Virus record (IMG/VR): IMGVR_UViG_3300032315_000210 | Coordinates: 1-36,957 of that record | DNA length: 36,957 nucleotides | Origin: a virus | Reading direction: 5' to 3' (one strand) | Part shown: in pieces, positions 1 through 6,901 of the stretch | Layout: the number at the start of each line of letters is the position of its first letter | How positions within the stretch are numbered: position 1 is the first letter of the stretch | Position numbers and translations under genes: made by a program | The notes under the pieces: generated by a model | Databases searched by the model: none | What the model was told of the DNA's origin: nothing | What the model saw: the letters and a program-made list of their open reading frames with translations, nothing else

Positions 1-123
1 AGTTTGCCACACATAACCACCACTACCAGCAATACCAGTAGAAAAATACATTTTGTCACCCCACTGTGCCATACACACACCATGAGGGCTAGCGGAAACA
101 ATATCGTTACCAGCAGAATACTG
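1..123. repeat. Terminal direct repeat, left copy
   Basis: Bases 1-123 are identical to 36835-36957. An exact overlap of this size at the two ends of a contig is the usual sign of a circular or circularly permuted assembly. The unit genome is therefore 36,834 bp. The repeat lies inside the coding sequence of the tail-hub gene and leaves its reading frame intact (36,834 is divisible by 3). It is more likely an assembly overlap than a physical terminal repeat, although headful packaging with circular permutation would also produce it. Confidence 0.95.
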
Positions 124-411
124 TAAAGTAGTAAAGTTTCCACCAGTAGAACGAAACACCTTAGTGCTATTAGCCAACATTATTGTTGAGGTTGCACCAG
201 TAAAAGAATACAGTTTTTGTGGTGACCAAGTACCAGCAACTGCTGTGGTGTTCAACCTATGTTGACCACCACGGCTAAAGACACCGCCACGGGGGTCAAT
301 TTCAACATTCAACATATCGGGTGATTCGTAACTAGCCAACTGGAATTGGTCTGCACGAAAGTTCAAGCCACCAGTAAAGTCCGATACTTCACTAATTTGT
401 ATCTGGCTCAT
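1..411 (-). CDS. Tail hub / P22 gp10-like stabilisation protein, N-terminal part (continues at 36834)
   Basis: This is the beginning of a gene that crosses the contig join. It starts at ATG 411, overlapping the TGA of the adaptor gene as ATGA, reads down to base 1 and continues at 36834 to a TAG at 35635, giving 536 residues. The N-terminus carries the motif FTGGLN followed by a segment on 'ESPDMLNVEIDPRGG', a pattern seen at the start of podoviral head-tail stabilisation (P22 gp10-like) and beta-propeller hub proteins. Position directly after the head-tail adaptor agrees. The exact family assignment is inferred from motif and gene order. Confidence 0.75.
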   Translation of the reverse strand, partial: MSQIQISEVSDFTGGLNFRADQFQLASYESPDMLNVEIDPRGGVFSRGGQHRLNTTAVAGTWSPQKLYSFTGATSTIMLANSTKVFRSTGGNFTTLQYSAGNDIVSASPHGVCMAQWGDKMYFSTGIAGSGGYVWQT

Positions 412-1127
412 TGCTGATTAACTTTTAGATTCTTACCCATAGTCTGCATCCAACCATTAAAGGTAGGACGACCAGATGTTTGACCAGCGTTCAAACGCAA
501 ATTAGCATGACTAGCAGGCTTGCTAATGTTAGTTGCAGCCAAAGTAACAGCCTCATCAAAAGAACGCTTATATTCACCAGACATCAAAGTGTCTTCAAGA
601 CGCTGATATACACGACTGCAAGCATAATACACTAAAGCAAAATGCAAGTTAGCACTTGCGTCCACATTGCCCTCAGCGTTAATCCAGTCAATCGGCTCAC
701 GATAAGCACGGACAGTCAAAGTACGCACATTGTTAGGCTTAGGAAACAAATGAACCTTACCTTCCCAAATGCTGTAAAATAATGGGTCACCGCTAGTGTC
801 ATACGAACCAACATATGTTTGCTCAGCCATGTCGTGACCAACCATATCTAAACGCAAACCAATATTAGTGTTATCCACAATAGACACAACCTGCGAAATC
901 GGGTCAGCGGTAAAAGCACTAATAGGATAAGCACGCTGTTCGGCAACGGTGTTAAAAGTAAAAGTTTTTTCCAGAAAAGTCCAACGCTTTTCCAAATCCA
1001 AAATACGATAATACCCGTCACGCAGATACAGATTTAACAGCGAATCTGGCAAATCCTCGGAATCAAGGTCAGTAATGTCACGAACTGTGTCCCGCAAGTT
1101 TGCGGCACTCATCTGCACATAAGCCAT
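408..1127 (-). CDS. Head-tail adaptor (P22 gp4 / T7 gp11-like)
   Basis: 239 residues. The helical N-terminus (residues about 10-50), rich in Asp and Leu, followed by a beta-rich middle containing YREPIDW and a C-terminal helix with RVYQRLED, fits the podoviral adaptor proteins that sit on the portal and receive the tail. It begins one base inside the previous stop codon (TAATG at 1127) and ends in an ATGA overlap with the tail-hub gene, so the two are translationally coupled. The role comes mostly from fold-like pattern and position between the head genes and the hub; no catalytic residue is expected. Confidence 0.7.
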   Translation of the reverse strand: MAYVQMSAANLRDTVRDITDLDSEDLPDSLLNLYLRDGYYRILDLEKRWTFLEKTFTFNTVAEQRAYPISAFTADPISQVVSIVDNTNIGLRLDMVGHDMAEQTYVGSYDTSGDPLFYSIWEGKVHLFPKPNNVRTLTVRAYREPIDWINAEGNVDASANLHFALVYYACSRVYQRLEDTLMSGEYKRSFDEAVTLAATNISKPASHANLRLNAGQTSGRPTFNGWMQTMGKNLKVNQQ

Positions 1128-1378
1128 TATACACCCTCATCAATCTTGTCCGCAACCTCAGCCAACGCCTTAGCCTGCTTCAGATGCCCTGCACAAAACT
1201 GCTGTCCACGCACCTTATTAGCCCCACAAGTATCCTCGTTACCAGAACACTTATCCCCACGACCAATATAGGGTCCACTAGGTGCAGCGATACGGGACTC
1301 GGATACAGCCGCAAGGCGGTATCCAGTCTGAGGAGTGCCATAATAGGCGTAAGCGGGAACACTAGAATTAGCCATCAT
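1127..1378 (-). CDS. Small late protein with Cys/His cluster
   Basis: 83 residues, function not recognised. Its notable feature is a possible zinc site, CSGNEDTC followed about ten residues later by FCAGH, giving Cys-x6-Cys-x(n)-Cys-x2-His. It lies immediately before the adaptor gene with a one-base TAATG overlap, so it is probably a minor virion or assembly protein made with the connector. The ATG at 1378 is preceded by GGGG and, about 12 bases further up, by the repeated TAGGGAACA motif. Confidence 0.65.
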   Translation of the reverse strand: MMANSSVPAYAYYGTPQTGYRLAAVSESRIAAPSGPYIGRGDKCSGNEDTCGANKVRGQQFCAGHLKQAKALAEVADKIDEGV

Positions 1379-1400
1379 ATAACCCCAAATGTTCCCTAAG

Positions 1401-1925
1401 TTACTTTAAACGATTAAGGATGTCAATCATAGCCTTGGTGCTACCTTTTTTTACAGCCTGTTTGGTAGGTGTAGTGATAGCCTTAATACCTTTACCAGCA
1501 GGTCCAGTACCATAAGTTAAAGCCAACCATAAAGCATCCATAGGACCAGCCTTGCCTTTGAACAATTTATCTAGTTCAGGCATAGCAGCCAACTGACCTA
1601 CACCAGAATAATTGATTGCACCAGCATAATCACCCTGCTTAAAACGGTCCCGTGCTTCCTGACCAATAGTGTAAGAATCAATAGTAGCCTTAAGACTCCC
1701 CATAGGGTCATTCTTTAAAGTATTAAACTCATCCTTGGCAAGACCACCCATAGCAGATAACACATTCCAAATAGCAGCACTACCCTTATCAAGTGCACCC
1801 ATTGGTGGTGCAGCAGGCATATTTCTTACACCAATTTGTGACTCAGCATAAGCAGGTTGAGCCTCAGGAATAATAGGTGCACGCCCACCACCCATAGGTT
1901 TATTCTTCTTAAAGCGTGCAGCCAT
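1401..1925 (-). CDS. Hypothetical structural-region protein, 174 aa
   Basis: Not recognised by family. The N-terminus is basic and Gly/Pro/Met-rich (KKNKPMGGGRAP), the middle is Ala/Gly-rich with short predicted helices, and the C-terminus is lysine-rich. It is encoded two bases downstream of the large basic protein gene and 22 bases before the Cys/His gene, so it belongs to the same late block. Composition and place suggest an internal head or ejected protein, but this is inference. Confidence 0.6.
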   Translation of the reverse strand: MAARFKKNKPMGGGRAPIIPEAQPAYAESQIGVRNMPAAPPMGALDKGSAAIWNVLSAMGGLAKDEFNTLKNDPMGSLKATIDSYTIGQEARDRFKQGDYAGAINYSGVGQLAAMPELDKLFKGKAGPMDALWLALTYGTGPAGKGIKAITTPTKQAVKKGSTKAMIDILNRLK

Positions 1926-1927
1926 AA

Positions 1928-3067
1928 CTAACTGCGGTTGCCGTAACGGTCAATTCTAGGGTAAGGACCCAACTTACGCTTATCAGAAACCAACTCACGC
2001 TTACCCAAATCAGCCAACATATCCTTAGCATCCTTGTCAGCAATTCCACGACCAGAAGGTTTAACTTTCTTTAAACGCTTCCACTCTTTATTCTGTTCAG
2101 CCAAAAACTTTTTACGCTCAGCAGGAGACATCTTAGCAACCCGTGGGTCAACAACACTCTTCTTAGCGTTCTTTTCCTGCTGTGCACGCAAACGCTTAGA
2201 CGATTCCTGTTCAACAACCTTCTTAGGTTTCTTTGGTTGTGAACCCCTAGCAACACCCATCTTGCTATCAGCCTTCTTGATAACCGCATCAAACTTACGC
2301 TTCTCTTCCAAAGCAGATAAACGCTTCTGCGTTTCAGACATCTTTGCAGTTATACGAGCAGGCTTACTACCAGTAATAATCTTACCAGTTTTAATCTCTT
2401 GTGCACGAGCACGGCGAGAACCCATCTCAACAACTTCCTTAGCCGTCTTACTCTTGGTTTCGTTAACAATGTTAGCCAAACGCTGCTTAGCAAAAGCATT
2501 AGCCTTAGCAGAATCAGACAAAGCATCCTTTACAATAGCACGAACATCACCAAGTTTAAGTTCATAACCTTCCTTAGTGGCATATTCTTTCATCTTGTTA
2601 ATCTGCTTAGTTAACATGTCACGGCGACCCTGCGAACCTTTAACACCCATACGGTTAGTGGCGTCAATAATGCGTTGAGCCTTATCAACCTCACGCTCAA
2701 AAAACGCTTTAGCCTTATTGGTCTTTAACTGGTTGGCACCATAACCGTAAGCCTCTTCAGCCTTACGATTACCTCGTTCACGACCCAATCGTTTCGCTTC
2801 CTCTGTCCTCGCTGCTTTCTTCGCTGGACGCTCAGCAGCAAGTTTAGCATCAATCTTAGCACGGTCAGCCGCACTCCTAGCCCTGTTGGCAGCAGACCGT
2901 TCAGCCTTAGTCATGGTTTTAGCGGGGACAGAAGCAGCCTTAGATGCACCACGCCGACCAGCAGTACTGGCGGCTTTTTTGGCAACAGTTTCAGTAGCCT
3001 TCGGTGCGTTAGCACCAAGGCGTTCTAATACTTTGCGAACAATGTCATCGTAAGGACCTTTAGCCAT
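1928..3067 (-). CDS. Large lysine/arginine/alanine-rich basic protein
   Basis: 379 residues with a very high Lys, Arg and Ala content and almost no hydrophobic core. Runs such as KKAASTAGRRGASKAA and many A-x-x-R/K heptads suggest long charged helices or coiled coil resembling histone H1 tails. No enzyme motif is visible. It starts at ATG 3067 overlapping the preceding TAA by one base. It is the largest member of a run of consecutive basic proteins (4503-1928) between the decoration and connector genes. A role in binding or condensing packaged DNA, or an ejected internal protein, is inferred from charge and position only. Confidence 0.65.
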   Translation of the reverse strand: MAKGPYDDIVRKVLERLGANAPKATETVAKKAASTAGRRGASKAASVPAKTMTKAERSAANRARSAADRAKIDAKLAAERPAKKAARTEEAKRLGRERGNRKAEEAYGYGANQLKTNKAKAFFEREVDKAQRIIDATNRMGVKGSQGRRDMLTKQINKMKEYATKEGYELKLGDVRAIVKDALSDSAKANAFAKQRLANIVNETKSKTAKEVVEMGSRRARAQEIKTGKIITGSKPARITAKMSETQKRLSALEEKRKFDAVIKKADSKMGVARGSQPKKPKKVVEQESSKRLRAQQEKNAKKSVVDPRVAKMSPAERKKFLAEQNKEWKRLKKVKPSGRGIADKDAKDMLADLGKRELVSDKRKLGPYPRIDRYGNRS

Positions 3068-3447
3068 TAGTTGCTTTTCTTTGCTTTCCTTAACATCATG
3101 CGCTTACGCATGTCGTCTAATGCTTTTTTCTGTCTTGCTTGTGCTTGTGCTTCTGTTGAACCCATAATTCCTTTAGCAGCATCTTTAGCAGGAAGTGCAC
3201 GCTTAGGGTCACGGGCTTCCATAGAACTACGCTTATCAGATGCTTTTCTTCCTAGTGGTGATGCACTTGCTTTAGGAATCTTGGGAATCTTAGGCAAACG
3301 GTCCCTAGGGTCACTAATGCGCTTAGGCATTTCCATTTTGTTACGCAAATCTTTATCCATCTTAGGAGGCTTAGGTTTCTTCTTCCTAGGTCCAGCATTG
3401 GGTTTAGGTTTTGGTTCTGGTGGTATCTGACTCATATAGTAAGACAT
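3067..3447 (-). CDS. Proline/lysine-rich basic protein
   Basis: 126 residues. The first half is a Pro-Lys repeat-like tract (PPEPKPKPNAGPRKKKPKPPK) and the second half is a charged helix ending MRKRMMLRKAKK. Probably intrinsically disordered. It is coupled to the next gene by a one-base overlap and follows the previous gene by two bases. No known domain is recognised. It is grouped with its neighbours as an H1-like basic late protein. Confidence 0.6.
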   Translation of the reverse strand: MSYYMSQIPPEPKPKPNAGPRKKKPKPPKMDKDLRNKMEMPKRISDPRDRLPKIPKIPKASASPLGRKASDKRSSMEARDPKRALPAKDAAKGIMGSTEAQAQARQKKALDDMRKRMMLRKAKKSN

Positions 3448-3449
3448 TA

Positions 3450-3815
3450 TTATTTACCGTAAACCTTTTTTCTTATCATCTTAATATCTTTATTAACAGT
3501 TTTTTGAGAACGCTTCAATGGCTTGCCAGTTGTTTTTTCAACATCTTTTCTAAGTATTCCACGAAGTTTCATTTCATCTTTAATATCAAAATACTTTGAT
3601 AAACCTTTTTTTTCTGCTTTTGCAATACGGCGTGGAGTAGGATTAGCCATTGCATTAGCCTTAATTCTCATTCGCTTACCACTTTGCATAAAGACTGTTG
3701 CGGCATCATTTGTTTTTGGGCGCAAAACCTTTGTGCCCATTTCAAGAATATCATCAATAATACCACTAGGGTGACCTTGACGGGCTTCAATAGCAGATTT
3801 CTTTTTAGCAGCCAT
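3450..3815 (-). CDS. Basic late protein, 121 aa
   Basis: 121 residues, lysine-rich throughout, with more order than its neighbours: a segment around residues 20-60 (DDILEMGTKVLR, FMQSGKRMRIKANAM) could form a small folded unit. The coding strand carries a run of eight A residues at about 3606-3613 (codons for EKK), a site where slippage of the polymerase could change frame. It starts at ATG 3815 overlapping the stop of the preceding gene. Function unknown; part of the basic cluster. Confidence 0.6.
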   Translation of the reverse strand: MAAKKKSAIEARQGHPSGIIDDILEMGTKVLRPKTNDAATVFMQSGKRMRIKANAMANPTPRRIAKAEKKGLSKYFDIKDEMKLRGILRKDVEKTTGKPLKRSQKTVNKDIKMIRKKVYGK

Positions 3816-4339
3816 TACTTTCCTTCCTTCTTTTTCTTATTCATTTTTTCACGACCAGCCAAACGCTTCGCTTCCATCTCATCCTGACGCTTAGCCCAAG
3901 CAGCACGATTCGCTGCACGAGTTTCCTCTTTAGCAGCCCGTGATTTAGCACTAGATTCAGCCAAATATTTAGAGCGATTAGCCCAATGATTAGCAACATT
4001 AATCTCACGCTTCTCAGCACGAGTCATCTTCTTAGCACCACCACTAGGCTTCTTAGGCTTAGGTGACGGTTTAGGCGCAGCAGCAGACGCTGTAGGCGGC
4101 TTAGGTGGCTTCTTACCACCACGACCACCAGTAGCAGTCTGAGGCGTAATCTTAGGTACAGTACGGGCTGGCTTAACGGCAGCAGCACCCTTCAATGGAG
4201 CCTTAGGTGCACGGCGACCAACAGACTTGGTTACAGAACCAAGAGCCTGTTTAATTTCACTTGAACCAACATTCATCCCAGCAGCCTTAGCAGCCTTAAG
4301 GATTGCTTCCATCAAATCATCTACAGGAGGCTTAGGCAT
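3815..4339 (-). CDS. Histone H1-like Lys/Pro/Ala-rich protein
   Basis: 174 residues. A short helical N-terminus (about 1-35, DDLMEAILKAAKAAGMN) is followed by a disordered Pro/Lys/Ala tail (about 50-105, with PKPSPKPKKPSGG) and a highly charged C-terminal helix ending in KKKKKEGK. This head-plus-basic-tail layout is the one seen in bacterial and viral H1-like proteins. It is joined by a TAATG overlap to the gene before it. DNA binding is inferred from composition. Confidence 0.6.
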   Translation of the reverse strand: MPKPPVDDLMEAILKAAKAAGMNVGSSEIKQALGSVTKSVGRRAPKAPLKGAAAVKPARTVPKITPQTATGGRGGKKPPKPPTASAAAPKPSPKPKKPSGGAKKMTRAEKREINVANHWANRSKYLAESSAKSRAAKEETRAANRAAWAKRQDEMEAKRLAGREKMNKKKKEGK

Positions 4340-4503
4340 TATGAACCGTACTCCATTTTGCGTTCAGATTTACTTTCCTTACGCTCATGCGCTTTACCAG
4401 ACTTATGCTTAGAGGATTTACTCTTAGGATACTGTGAGGTTTTTGTCCCCGCCTTAGGTTTAGCATCAGCATGGCTGGACAGAATCTTATATTTAACTGG
4501 CAT
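4339..4503 (-). CDS. Small basic protein, 54 aa
   Basis: Start chosen at ATG 4503 because TAGGAG lies about seven bases upstream; the frame stays open further up but that part overlaps the hairpin and the decoration gene. About a third of the protein is Lys/Arg with many Ser, for example PKSKSSKHKSGKAHERK. It resembles a short nucleic-acid-condensing tail. It is the first of the basic block after the decoration gene and its hairpin. Confidence 0.6.
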   Translation of the reverse strand: MPVKYKILSSHADAKPKAGTKTSQYPKSKSSKHKSGKAHERKESKSERKMEYGS

Positions 4504-4526
4504 TACTGCTCCTAGATAGAGAAATA

Positions 4527-4548
4527 GTGGGGGAATTGCTTCCCCCAC
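4527..4548 (-). terminator. GCAA-tetraloop hairpin after the decoration gene
   Basis: On the minus strand a perfect 9-bp stem (GTGGGGGAA with TTCCCCCAC) closes a GCAA loop, a GNRA tetraloop. It falls in the 73-base gap between the decoration gene and the basic cluster. The bases that follow in the transcript (TATTTCTC) are only moderately U-rich, so it may be a partial terminator or an mRNA-stabilising hairpin. Confidence 0.55.
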
Positions 4549-4576
4549 CATTATCAATTTGTTCCCTGAAAGGGTA

Positions 4577-4996
4577 TTATGCTCGGTAGATTGAAACCGT
4601 GTTTGCAGCAGTAAATACTGCAACATACGATGCTGATGATGCTGCGGCAACTGAGAAAGTTGCTGATGCACCAACAAGTGTTACACCCGAAGCACCAGCA
4701 GTTACCACGATTGGGTGGGTTGCTGCGGCTGCGTTAACTACGGTGAAACGGAAACTTGAACCGACACCTTCGTCTGTGAACGCTGCACCAAGTTCCGCAC
4801 CAGTTGGTGTGGTCAAGGTACGGGATGCTGTTGGGGTCATGGTGTAAAGCGTTGTTGCCGCACCAGCCAGCGTTGCTGCTGACTGTACTGTTGCAGCGTC
4901 AGTTGCTGCTACTACGGTTACTGCTTCTTCCTTGGTTGCCCAAGCGGCTAGACGGCTACGGTCAATCGCACCATTGTCATTTGAAATAAGTGGCAT
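4577..4996 (-). CDS. Putative capsid decoration protein
   Basis: 139 residues, Ala/Thr/Val-rich, with alternating patterns typical of an all-beta protein and ending in a short hydrophobic strand (VAVFTAANTVSIY). It is encoded directly after the major capsid gene, with TAGGAG upstream of ATG 4996 and hairpins on both sides, the usual arrangement for an abundant head protein. A head-decoration or cement role is inferred from position, size and composition; a small fibre-like role cannot be excluded. Confidence 0.55.
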   Translation of the reverse strand: MPLISNDNGAIDRSRLAAWATKEEAVTVVAATDAATVQSAATLAGAATTLYTMTPTASRTLTTPTGAELGAAFTDEGVGSSFRFTVVNAAAATHPIVVTAGASGVTLVGASATFSVAAASSASYVAVFTAANTVSIYRA

Positions 4997-5047
4997 TTTA
5001 ATCTCCTAGATTAATGTTTTTGTTTTTTGTTGTTGTAATAATAATAA

Positions 5048-5065
5048 TGGGGGCTTGCGCCCCCA
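5048..5065 (-). terminator. Intrinsic terminator / hairpin after the major capsid gene
   Basis: The minus strand reads TGGGGGC-GCAA-GCCCCCA, a 7-bp stem with a GCAA tetraloop, followed by TTATTATTATTA. Located 16 bases past the capsid stop codon, it looks like a leaky rho-independent terminator that lets more capsid than downstream message accumulate. Confidence 0.65.
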
Positions 5066-5081
5066 CTATCGTATTGGTTAA

Positions 5082-6020
5082 TTAGGCGGTCTTAGCCGTC
5101 AACTTGCCTTGCTTTGCAGCGTTGCGGCAGGTTAGGTTACCGTAGCACATGATAAGAGCGTAACGAGCATCCAAGTCTTCTGGACGAACGAACTCTGTTT
5201 GTGCGAACCACTTAGCAGAGTGACCAACCAAAGTCAGGTACTTGCTGTTCAAGAAGTACACAACACCTGCGGTGCAATGCTCATCGTAAACAACAGGAGC
5301 AGCCTTGAACAACAGGTTCTGGAATCCAGCATCTGCGGTACGGGTGTCCGTGTAACGGAGTTGTGGTTGTAGCAATGCTTCGTACTTCTCAAACAATGTT
5401 TGGGTTGTGAGAACCATGTCTGGGTGGTCGTTACCAACAGAAACGCTGTTGTAACCAGTTGCGAGTTGTGCGAGGGTTAACGCCGTTGCGGTGTTTTCCT
5501 CATATGAACGCCAGTACTCGTTACCAGATGTTGCACGGTTGATACCGCCAACAGTTCCTGATGCTTCAACGATATTGCCTAGACCGTTCCAGTCCTTGCC
5601 ACTGTTGCCAGTTCCATCGGCGTAGAACATGCGGTTGAAACCTTCACGCATTGACTCTTCAGCCTGCATGATTTTGGCTTCCAACAAGTTAATGATTTCC
5701 TGTTCGCCGTTGTTCTTGGCTTCTTCAATACCGCTAATTGCGATTGAAGCAGCATACTGCTTCCAATCGTATTCAGCAGCAGTGATTCCACCCTGTGCGG
5801 TCAATGCAATGGAATCATATCCACTGTACGATTTTACAGTTGAACTTTCTGCGTAGATGAGTGGTTCAACAATCTTCGTACCGCCGTTAAGCATACGAAT
5901 ACGACCCTTGTCCTGAAGGAAGTAGGTCAACGGACGAGCCGTGAAAATGTTGTCCGTGAGTTGGTCACGATAGTTTGCGAGCGTTGTACTTAGCAACGCA
6001 TCAAAGTTTGGGTTTGCCAT
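5082..6020 (-). CDS. Major capsid protein
   Basis: 312 residues, the expected size for an HK97-fold capsid subunit without a long cleaved delta domain. It follows a scaffold-like gene by 29 bases. The region KSYSGYDSI followed by AEYDWKQYAASI, the long helix rich in Glu and Gln (about residues 95-125), and the C-terminal FVRPEDLDARYALI segment match the pattern of capsid proteins from small podoviruses and siphoviruses. A terminator-like hairpin follows the gene. No protease gene is present nearby. Confidence 0.85.
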   Translation of the reverse strand: MANPNFDALLSTTLANYRDQLTDNIFTARPLTYFLQDKGRIRMLNGGTKIVEPLIYAESSTVKSYSGYDSIALTAQGGITAAEYDWKQYAASIAISGIEEAKNNGEQEIINLLEAKIMQAEESMREGFNRMFYADGTGNSGKDWNGLGNIVEASGTVGGINRATSGNEYWRSYEENTATALTLAQLATGYNSVSVGNDHPDMVLTTQTLFEKYEALLQPQLRYTDTRTADAGFQNLLFKAAPVVYDEHCTAGVVYFLNSKYLTLVGHSAKWFAQTEFVRPEDLDARYALIMCYGNLTCRNAAKQGKLTAKTA

Positions 6021-6049
6021 GATAATCTCTCTTTAAGAATAGTAGTTAG

Positions 6050-6841
6050 TTAATTTGCACCCATTTGACGCTTAGCCGCTTCCCAAGCATCCGCTACCGA
6101 TGTGATAGGAACAAAAGATTCATTCGTTGTACTGGCTGTAGCCGAGGCTCCACCAGACACAACAGATGCAACACGCTTCGCTTCCAACACACCATCCTCA
6201 ACTTTTTGTTGATGCTGTTGTGCTGCTTGCTCTGTCCGTGCTTTTGCTACCATCTTATCAAAAGCAATTTGCTTGTAAACGCCCTCAAGGTCATTTGAGT
6301 CCATCCGCAGAGCGGTGGTCACAACTTCCTTGACATCAAAATCAGGATACTTGGTTTGCAAACCCTGAATCTCACGCTCAATAGCCTGCTGACTCTGGTA
6401 ATCCTCAAAAGATGCTATACGCTGGTCTAGTTCACGATACCTTGCCTCCACAGGGTCCATATACTCTGGTTCAGCATCCTGAACCATTGCTTGAGCCTGT
6501 GCACGACTAATACCGTAATGCTGACTTAATAGGTCAATCGTAGCCTTAGGGTCATTCTCAAGTGCCGCACTAAGCGCACTAGCAAACTGGAACTGTTCCC
6601 GTTGCTGTGATAACTCTTGCGTCTTGCGAGTATAATCCGATTGGCGTTGATAACCTGCGATAGCCTCTGATAAAGGAACTTGCAATTCCTCGCCATCAAT
6701 CTTGATTGGAACTCTATAATTAGAATATTCCTCAACAGATAATGTCGGTGTATCGGGTGCTTCTGTATTTACACTAGTCTCAGTTGACCCAGTACTTTCT
6801 GGTACAGGTTCCGTTGCTGGTGTCGTGAGTTCATCACTCAT
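6050..6841 (-). CDS. Capsid scaffolding protein
   Basis: 263 residues. An acidic, disordered N-terminus (Thr/Glu/Pro-rich, about 1-35) is followed by a Gln/Glu-rich region forming long helices or coiled coil (about 65-200) and a short basic C-terminal helix, AWEAAKRQMG. This is the typical build of a scaffold that packs inside the prohead and contacts the capsid through its C-terminus. It sits between portal and major capsid genes, the conventional scaffold position. Confidence 0.8.
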   Translation of the reverse strand: MSDELTTPATEPVPESTGSTETSVNTEAPDTPTLSVEEYSNYRVPIKIDGEELQVPLSEAIAGYQRQSDYTRKTQELSQQREQFQFASALSAALENDPKATIDLLSQHYGISRAQAQAMVQDAEPEYMDPVEARYRELDQRIASFEDYQSQQAIEREIQGLQTKYPDFDVKEVVTTALRMDSNDLEGVYKQIAFDKMVAKARTEQAAQQHQQKVEDGVLEAKRVASVVSGGASATASTTNESFVPITSVADAWEAAKRQMGAN

Positions 6842-6901
6842 TAAATATATTTCTCCTATAGAGTCCTATAATGGTTGCTCTATATAAGCATTAGGCGTTC
6901 C

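Noticed and set aside
2034-3430. Long plus-strand frames opposite the basic late genes
   Set aside because: They are antisense shadows created by the Lys/Ala-rich codon pattern and have no ribosome sites or recognisable products.
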